A stretch of DNA of 64,000 bases from Micromonospora sp. WMMD961 (lineage in GTDB: Bacteria > Actinomycetota > Actinomycetes > Mycobacteriales > Micromonosporaceae): assembly GCF_029626145.1 (NCBI RefSeq), contig NZ_JARUBJ010000002.1, positions 4,189,501-4,253,500 on the forward strand, given 5' to 3'. Both the position numbers and the translations under genes were made by a program. Positions 59,814-64,000 of this stretch are shown here, one piece after another; position 1 is the first letter of the stretch; each line of letters begins with the position of its first letter. A model generated the notes under the pieces. That model worked only from the letters and a program-made list of their open reading frames with translations. It did no database searches and was not told where the DNA came from.

Positions 59814-60112
59814 GGGATCGGGTGGTGCACCGTCACCAGCTTGGTGCCGTCCGGGAACGTCGCCTCCACCTGCACCTCCCTCAGCAGCTCGGGGATGCCG
59901 TCCTGGACGTCGTCGCGGCCGAGCACGGTCCGGCCGGCCGACATCAGGTCGACGACCGACCGGCCGTCGCGGGCCCCTTCGAGCAGGAACGCGGTGATGA
60001 TCGCGACGGCTTCGGGGTAGTTGAGGCGCAGGCCGCGCTCGCGGCGGGCGCGGGCGACATCGGCCGCCACGTGGACGAGCAGGCGGTCCTGCTCGTGCGG
60101 GCTGAGGAACAC
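59810..60112 (-). CDS. ureA: urease subunit gamma UreA
   Basis: A 100-residue structural subunit of standard length. SPHEQDRLLVHVAADVARAR, LRLNYPEAVAIITAFLLEGA and GIPELLREVQVEATFPDGTK are highly typical. GTG 60112 has GGGAGAAG 4 bases upstream. It starts ureABCFGD; the promoter predicted at 60325-60354 gives a leader of about 200 bases. Confidence 0.95.
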   Translation of the reverse strand: MFLSPHEQDRLLVHVAADVARARRERGLRLNYPEAVAIITAFLLEGARDGRSVVDLMSAGRTVLGRDDVQDGIPELLREVQVEATFPDGTKLVTVHHPIP

Positions 60113-60151
60113 GGGGCTTCTCCCGGTGGGATCGGCGTGCCCGGCTCGCCG

Positions 60152-60171
60152 GCGGCTCCGCGGGGAGCCGC
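60152..60171 (-). promoter_or_regulatory. stable hairpin in the urease operon leader
   Basis: GCGGCTCC and GGAGCCGC form a perfect 8-bp stem with a 4-base loop, 40 bases before ureA. Outer CCCGGC/GCCGGG bases could extend it. It lies within the predicted transcript and could influence translation or termination; no known riboswitch class is recognised. Confidence 0.45.
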
Positions 60172-60324
60172 GCCGGGCAGCAACACCCGGGGTACGAGCT
60201 GGAGTCACACGACCGCCGAGTCTCCCGCCGACGGGGCGACCCGGGACTCCACCATCCCGGCCCGCGCGACGGGCAACCGGCGGCGTCCGGTCGGATGCGG
60301 ACCGCACCGCCCACCGCTGAGCCG

Positions 60325-60354
60325 ACCGTAGAGGATCACCACCGGCCGGGGCAA
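60325..60354 (-). promoter_or_regulatory. promoter of the urease operon
   Basis: On the minus strand TTGCCC (60354-60349) and TACGGT (60330-60325) are spaced by 18 bp. The palindrome AACGATCGTT at 60362-60371 lies just upstream. No GAAAC repeat of the GlnR type is seen here. Confidence 0.5.
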
Positions 60355-60372
60355 CATCCTCAACGATCGTTA

Positions 60373-60972
60373 TCAGGACTGGCTGGAGTCGCGCAGCACC
60401 ATCCCCAGGTTCTCGGCAAGGTCCTGGGTCAGCGGATCGTCCGGCCCGAAGGCCTCGGAGGCGAGGTTGTAGCTGGCCCCCAGGAGCTGCAGTGCGGCCA
60501 GCGTGTCACCAGCCAGGAACTGTGACGCACCGAGTGTCCTGGCCGTGGCGAGAGTGTCCGGATGGGACTTGCCCAGCCGGCTTCGCTGCCGCCGCAGCGT
60601 CTCCGTGAGCACCGGCAGCCCTTCACCCCACTGTTGGGTCTCGACGAGCGCGCACCCGAGGTTGTAGGCGTAGATCAGGGTCGCCGGATCGTTGCGGCCG
60701 AACGCACGGACCGCCCGGCGGTGGGCTTCACGGTGCCGGTCGGCCGACTCGTCGGGACGTCGCTGGCGGAGCATCGCCGACCCGAGGCGGTCCAGTGTGG
60801 TGATGGTCTCGGGATGGGCCGGACCGAGGTCCCGATCGCAGTCGGTCAGCAGTGCCTCCCAGGCCCGTTCGGCGGACGCGTACTCGCCGGCGTCGAAGAG
60901 CGCCAGGGCCTCGCGCGAGCGGCGTTTCAATTCCTCCGGCAGCGGCTTCGGCCGCGACGACAGAAATTTCAT
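60373..60972 (-). CDS. tetratricopeptide (TPR_12-type) repeat protein
   Basis: A 199-residue helical-repeat protein. Repeats of about 42 residues contain HPETITTLDRLGSAMLRQRR, AFGRNDPATLIYAYNLGCAL and HPDTLATARTLGASQFLAGD, the pattern of kinesin-light-chain-like TPRs in actinobacterial regulators. ATG 60972 has GGGGAGG upstream. A far longer in-frame ORF reading opposite the methyltransferase is an artefact. The partner is unknown. Confidence 0.8.
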   Translation of the reverse strand: MKFLSSRPKPLPEELKRRSREALALFDAGEYASAERAWEALLTDCDRDLGPAHPETITTLDRLGSAMLRQRRPDESADRHREAHRRAVRAFGRNDPATLIYAYNLGCALVETQQWGEGLPVLTETLRRQRSRLGKSHPDTLATARTLGASQFLAGDTLAALQLLGASYNLASEAFGPDDPLTQDLAENLGMVLRDSSQS

Positions 60973-61068
60973 CCGATCCTCCCCATCAGCGGCAGCGAGT
61001 CTATCGAGTCTGGCCGCTGGGTACCGAACCTCATTCTCTTCGAACGCGGTGCGAGGGATGATCGCCGG

Positions 61069-61455
61069 ATGACGGCGACGAGGGGTACACGCGCACTGCT
61101 CGGTGTTCTGTTCCTGGCGGCGGCCACGGTCGGGGCCTGGCTGCTCTGGCTGGGTTGGGACGACGAGTACACGGTCGACGCGCAGACCGGTGCGACGAGC
61201 GGCCCGTACGAGCCGTGGCAGGTGATCGGCTGCGTGCTGACGCTGGTGCTGTTGGCCGCGCTCGCCGGGACGCGGCTCAGCCCGTGGCTGGTGGCGCTGG
61301 TGATGACTGTCGCGTTCACGGCGGCCTGGACGTGGCGGGCGGCGTCGACCGACGACAGCGGCCTGTGGGCTGTCGGGGCGGTGCTGGTGCTGGTCGGGAT
61401 GGCGGCCGGCAGCACGGCGGTGAGCCTCGCCGCACGCCGGGTCCGCCGACGCTAG
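61069..61455 (+). CDS. small membrane protein, unknown function
   Basis: A 128-residue protein with about four hydrophobic segments (ALLGVLFLAAATVGAWLLWL, VIGCVLTLVLLAALAG and two more) and an arginine-rich end. I do not recognise a family. ATG 61069 follows GATGAT by 6 bases, so it may be leaderless. It diverges from the TPR gene. Confidence 0.68.
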   Translation: MTATRGTRALLGVLFLAAATVGAWLLWLGWDDEYTVDAQTGATSGPYEPWQVIGCVLTLVLLAALAGTRLSPWLVALVMTVAFTAAWTWRAASTDDSGLWAVGAVLVLVGMAAGSTAVSLAARRVRRR

Positions 61456-61656
61456 GCAGGCCGAACGCGCTGCCGGTACACCGATCGGTGGCAGTTCAGC
61501 AGGGCGACGCCCGGCGTGTCGAACTGCTCCGCTGCCATTGATCGGCGCAGCTGGTTGGCAGGGTGCTGCCGCTGCCGGGTTGCCGCGGAGTTGCAGACGT
61601 TGGTGCGGGCGTGACCGCCCATCGTGGACGGAAGGAAATCGTGATCTGATGACCGC

Positions 61657-62673
61657 ATGATCACTCCGACTCCCCTCATGCGCCTGGTGGCCGGTGTGTG
61701 GGGGTTCAAGACTCTCGCGGTCGGCGTCGAGCTGGGCCTGTTCACCCGGTTGGCCGGCGGGCGGACGATGACCGTCGAGGAGGCCGCCGCCGAGTTCGGG
61801 CTGCCCGACCGGCCCGCGGACCTGTTGCTGGCCGCCAGTGCCTCGCTCGGCCTGCTGGAGAAGGCCGGCGACGGTTATCGCAACTCCGAGTTGGCCGAGC
61901 AGTTCCTGGTCGAGGGTCGGCCGTACTACTTCGGCGCGCAGGTCCGCTACTCGGACCTGCGCACCTACCTGCCCTGGCACCGCATCGGCGAGGCCCTGCG
62001 CACGGATCGGCCGTTGACCTGGGATCCGGAGGCCCAACAGTCGATGTTCGACACCGCCGACCCGGAAATGTTGGCGCAGTTCTGGGACGCGATGTTCTCC
62101 ACGTCCAGCTTCACCGCCAGCGCGTTGGCCGACGCATACGACTTCTCCACGCACCGACTGCTGCTCGATGTCGGCGGCGGGGCCGGCGCGTTCCCGATCG
62201 AGTTCTGCCGCCGCCTGCCCGAACTGCGCGCCACCGTGTTGGATCTGCCGCACGTCTGCGTACGGGCCCGGGAGCGGATCGCGGAGGCCGGCCTGACCGG
62301 GCGGATCGACGCGGTGGCCGGCGACTTCCTCGCCGACCCCGCCCTGCCGGACGGGCACGACGTCATCCTGCTCAGCATGATCCTGCACGACTGGGACGAG
62401 CCCACGAACCGGGCGCTGCTGGCCCGGTGCCACGCGGCGTTGCCGCCCGGCGGGGCGATCGTCGTCTGTGAACTGCTGCTCAACGACGAGCGCACCGGCC
62501 CACCGGAGGCGGCCCTGATGGGGATGAACATGCTGGTCGAGACCGAGGGCGGCCGGAACTACTCGGGTGCCGAGTATGCCGCCTGGCTGACCGACGCCGG
62601 CTTCGTCGACGTGCGGACCCTGCCGTTCGACGCCCCCGGCGCCAACGGTGCGGTGGTGGCCCGCCGGCCCTGA
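61657..62673 (+). CDS. O-methyltransferase family 2 (SAM-dependent)
   Basis: A 338-residue enzyme with an N-terminal winged-helix dimerisation domain (TVEEAAAEFGLPDRPADLLL) and a C-terminal Rossmann SAM site (LLLDVGGGAGAFPIEFCRRL). The catalytic base region SMILHDWDEPTNRALLARCH contains the His-Asp motif of plant- and polyketide-type O-methyltransferases. The ATG follows TCTGAT by 6 bases (leaderless). It may serve a specialised metabolite made elsewhere, since no biosynthetic cluster is adjacent. Confidence 0.87.
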   Translation: MITPTPLMRLVAGVWGFKTLAVGVELGLFTRLAGGRTMTVEEAAAEFGLPDRPADLLLAASASLGLLEKAGDGYRNSELAEQFLVEGRPYYFGAQVRYSDLRTYLPWHRIGEALRTDRPLTWDPEAQQSMFDTADPEMLAQFWDAMFSTSSFTASALADAYDFSTHRLLLDVGGGAGAFPIEFCRRLPELRATVLDLPHVCVRARERIAEAGLTGRIDAVAGDFLADPALPDGHDVILLSMILHDWDEPTNRALLARCHAALPPGGAIVVCELLLNDERTGPPEAALMGMNMLVETEGGRNYSGAEYAAWLTDAGFVDVRTLPFDAPGANGAVVARRP

Positions 62674-62681
62674 CCCGACGA

Positions 62682-62720
62682 CGACACCCGGCCCCGGTGC
62701 GAACCGTGGGCCGGGTGTCG
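62682..62720. terminator. bidirectional terminator, perfect 13-bp stem
   Basis: CGACACCCGGCCC at 62682-62694 pairs exactly with 62708-62720 around a 13-base loop. It starts 8 bp after the methyltransferase stop and faces the convergent hydrolase stop. Confidence 0.78.
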
Positions 62721-62753
62721 CGGCGCTGGTGTCCGATCGGCTACCGGTACGGG

Positions 62754-63605
62754 TCAGGCGCGAGCCTTCGCCGGCTGCTTCATGAAGTCCATGATCGCCT
62801 TGTTGACCTCGTCGGCATGGGTCCACGGGATGCCGTGCGGCGCGCCCTTGAGCGTGACGAGCTGGCCGGTCGGCATCATCGGCCCGAGCCGCTGACCGGT
62901 CACCGGATAGGGCAGCACCCGGTCCTGGTCACCCTGCACGATCAACACCGGAATATTGATCTTCGGCAGGTCCTGGCGGAAGTCTTCCTGCCAGGCGTCC
63001 ACGCTGTCGTGGGTGGCCTTGCCGGAGGCCATCGCACCGATCTGCCAGTGCGCCCGGTACGCCTCCTCGCTGACCCGCTTGCCCATGTTCTGGTCCGGGT
63101 TGAAGAACGCGTCGCAGAAGGACGTCAGGTAGGCGAACCGGTCCTTGATGATGGCGTCCTGGAAACCCTTGAAGAGGCTCCGCTCGACGCCCTCCGGGTT
63201 GTCGCTCGCCTTCGCCAGCATCGGTTGCAGCGGGCTGAGCAGGACCGCCCGGCTGACCCGCTGGGAGCCGTAGTTGCCCAGGTAGCGGACGACCTCGCCG
63301 GTGCCCATCGAGTGCCCCACCAGGGTCACGTCGCGCAGGTCCAGCTCGCTCATCAGCACGTCGAGATCGGCCGCGAACGTGTTGTAGTCGTAGCCGAACG
63401 CCGGCTGGGCGGAGTTACCGTAACCGCGCCGATCGTAGGTGATCGTCCGGTATCCGGCGTCGAGCAGCGCCTTGGTCTCCTTCTCCCAGGTCGCGCCGTT
63501 GAACGGGAAGCCGTGGATCAGCACCACCGGCTTACCGGATCCGTGATCCTCGTAGTACAGGTCGATGGGCGCGGAGTTTTCCGTCCCCACGGTGATGAAA
63601 GGCAT
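62754..63605 (-). CDS. alpha/beta hydrolase, cofactor-free haloperoxidase/arylesterase-like
   Basis: A 283-residue hydrolase. The oxyanion motif is VVLIHGFPFNGATWEKE, the nucleophile elbow LVGHSMGTGEVVRYLG, the acid lies in LIVQGDQDRVLPYP, and the histidine in GAPHGIPWTHADEVN. ITYDRRGYGNSAQP is typical of the non-haem chloroperoxidase group; such enzymes mostly act as esterases or perhydrolases. It starts at ATG 63605. No signal peptide is present. Confidence 0.87.
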   Translation of the reverse strand: MPFITVGTENSAPIDLYYEDHGSGKPVVLIHGFPFNGATWEKETKALLDAGYRTITYDRRGYGNSAQPAFGYDYNTFAADLDVLMSELDLRDVTLVGHSMGTGEVVRYLGNYGSQRVSRAVLLSPLQPMLAKASDNPEGVERSLFKGFQDAIIKDRFAYLTSFCDAFFNPDQNMGKRVSEEAYRAHWQIGAMASGKATHDSVDAWQEDFRQDLPKINIPVLIVQGDQDRVLPYPVTGQRLGPMMPTGQLVTLKGAPHGIPWTHADEVNKAIMDFMKQPAKARA

Positions 63606-64000
63606 GTTTCACTCCTGCTCCGGTCTCGGGCTGTCGGACGCCCCGCGCTTTCCCGCCGGATCGCCGGATATGCCGGCCGTCAGATCGGCCGGAACGACAG
63701 GAGAAGGGGTTTCCCGACCGCCCGCGCCGTCCTAACCTCGACGCGGCCAGCGTCTACTGGTGGTTACGCCGTCGCCGACCTCTGTGCCCTCTTGATCCAA
63801 TGACGTTCGGATTGGGCATCGGTGTAGGTCAGCGCGCAGGCAGCAGGGCAAGCCGTCACGCACGGTTTCCGCCGCCCAGCGGTGCCGGGCATCCGGCACT
63901 GCCGATGTGCGGACGCCTTTGGTATGCGGGTCCACGCGCCTGGTTGAGGGTTTCGTCAGCCGGTTGCGACGAGGTGGCGTAGAGCGTGGGCGGTGGGGGT
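63606..64000. other. window-end region without a supported gene
   Basis: The upstream region of the hydrolase contains a 7-bp stem (CCGGCCG/CGGCCGG, 63673-63692). Short frames on both strands lack ribosome sites and recognisable domains. From 63956 to the edge a minus-strand frame ends in LRHLVATG and may be the C-terminus of a gene outside the window; this is too short to call. Confidence 0.5.

Noticed and set aside
60373..62826. 817-residue minus-strand frame extending the TPR protein upstream
   Set aside because: Only the last 199 residues have TPR character and a ribosome site. The rest is antisense to the O-methyltransferase and membrane-protein genes.
63732..63982. Small ORFs at the right end as a transposase or integrase remnant
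   Set aside because: Translated frames show no DDE or integrase motif and no inverted-repeat ends.

Overview
The window is very GC-rich DNA (I estimate about 72% by eye) with dense, overlapping genes, frequent GTG and occasional TTG starts, and many starts that look leaderless. Together with an IdeR/DmdR1-type iron box, desferrioxamine genes and a DivIVA-type coiled-coil protein, this points to a chromosomal segment of a filamentous actinomycete. Micromonospora or a close relative is my best guess, by inference only. I saw no rRNA, tRNA, CRISPR, phage or insertion-sequence signature.

Layout. 1-5.5 kb: a NMT1/THI5-type ABC importer operon (ATPase cut by the window edge), two cupins, a divergent LacI-family regulator and a coupled phosphotransferase, with matching LacI-like operators. 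5.5-9.4 kb: GNAT, MFS exporter, FMN reductase, MarR regulator and a DUF1772 protein. 9.4-21 kb: a two-armed desferrioxamine locus around one iron box, desE-desA-desB-desC-desD leftward and permease-permease-ATPase-penicillin acylase homologue rightward. 21-29.5 kb: a large secreted S8 protease, a KDG kinase/KDPG aldolase pair, a secreted S1 protease, LtrA and a nucleosidase-like protein. 29.5-36 kb: a GNAT and a seven-gene leftward operon joining riboflavin/pterin-type enzymes with a glycosyltransferase, a methyltransferase and a flippase-like membrane protein; this is the best candidate for an undescribed pathway. 36-48 kb: esterase, coiled-coil DivIVA-like protein, disulfide oxidoreductase, nucleotidyltransferase, secreted PA14/propeller/ricin-lectin protein and small regulatory or stress genes. 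48-60.4 kb: a nitrogen island with urtABCDE, a cytosolic urea/amide-binding homologue divergent from a MarR regulator, a cupin, and ureABCFGD. 60.4-64 kb: TPR protein, small membrane protein, O-methyltransferase and alpha/beta hydrolase.

How the genes fit together. The iron locus covers synthesis, uptake and possibly intracellular processing of a hydroxamate siderophore under one iron-responsive operator. The nitrogen island imports urea and hydrolyses it; two GAAAC half-sites exactly 22 bp apart upstream of urtA suggest GlnR control. The seven-gene operon is held together by 4-bp stop/start overlaps. It contains a GTP cyclohydrolase II with the canonical tyrosine and a PTPS-fold protein that appears to have lost its catalytic residues, so the product is probably neither plain riboflavin nor queuosine. 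Convergent gene pairs are commonly separated by long perfect or near-perfect hairpins without U-tracts, which probably act as bidirectional terminators.
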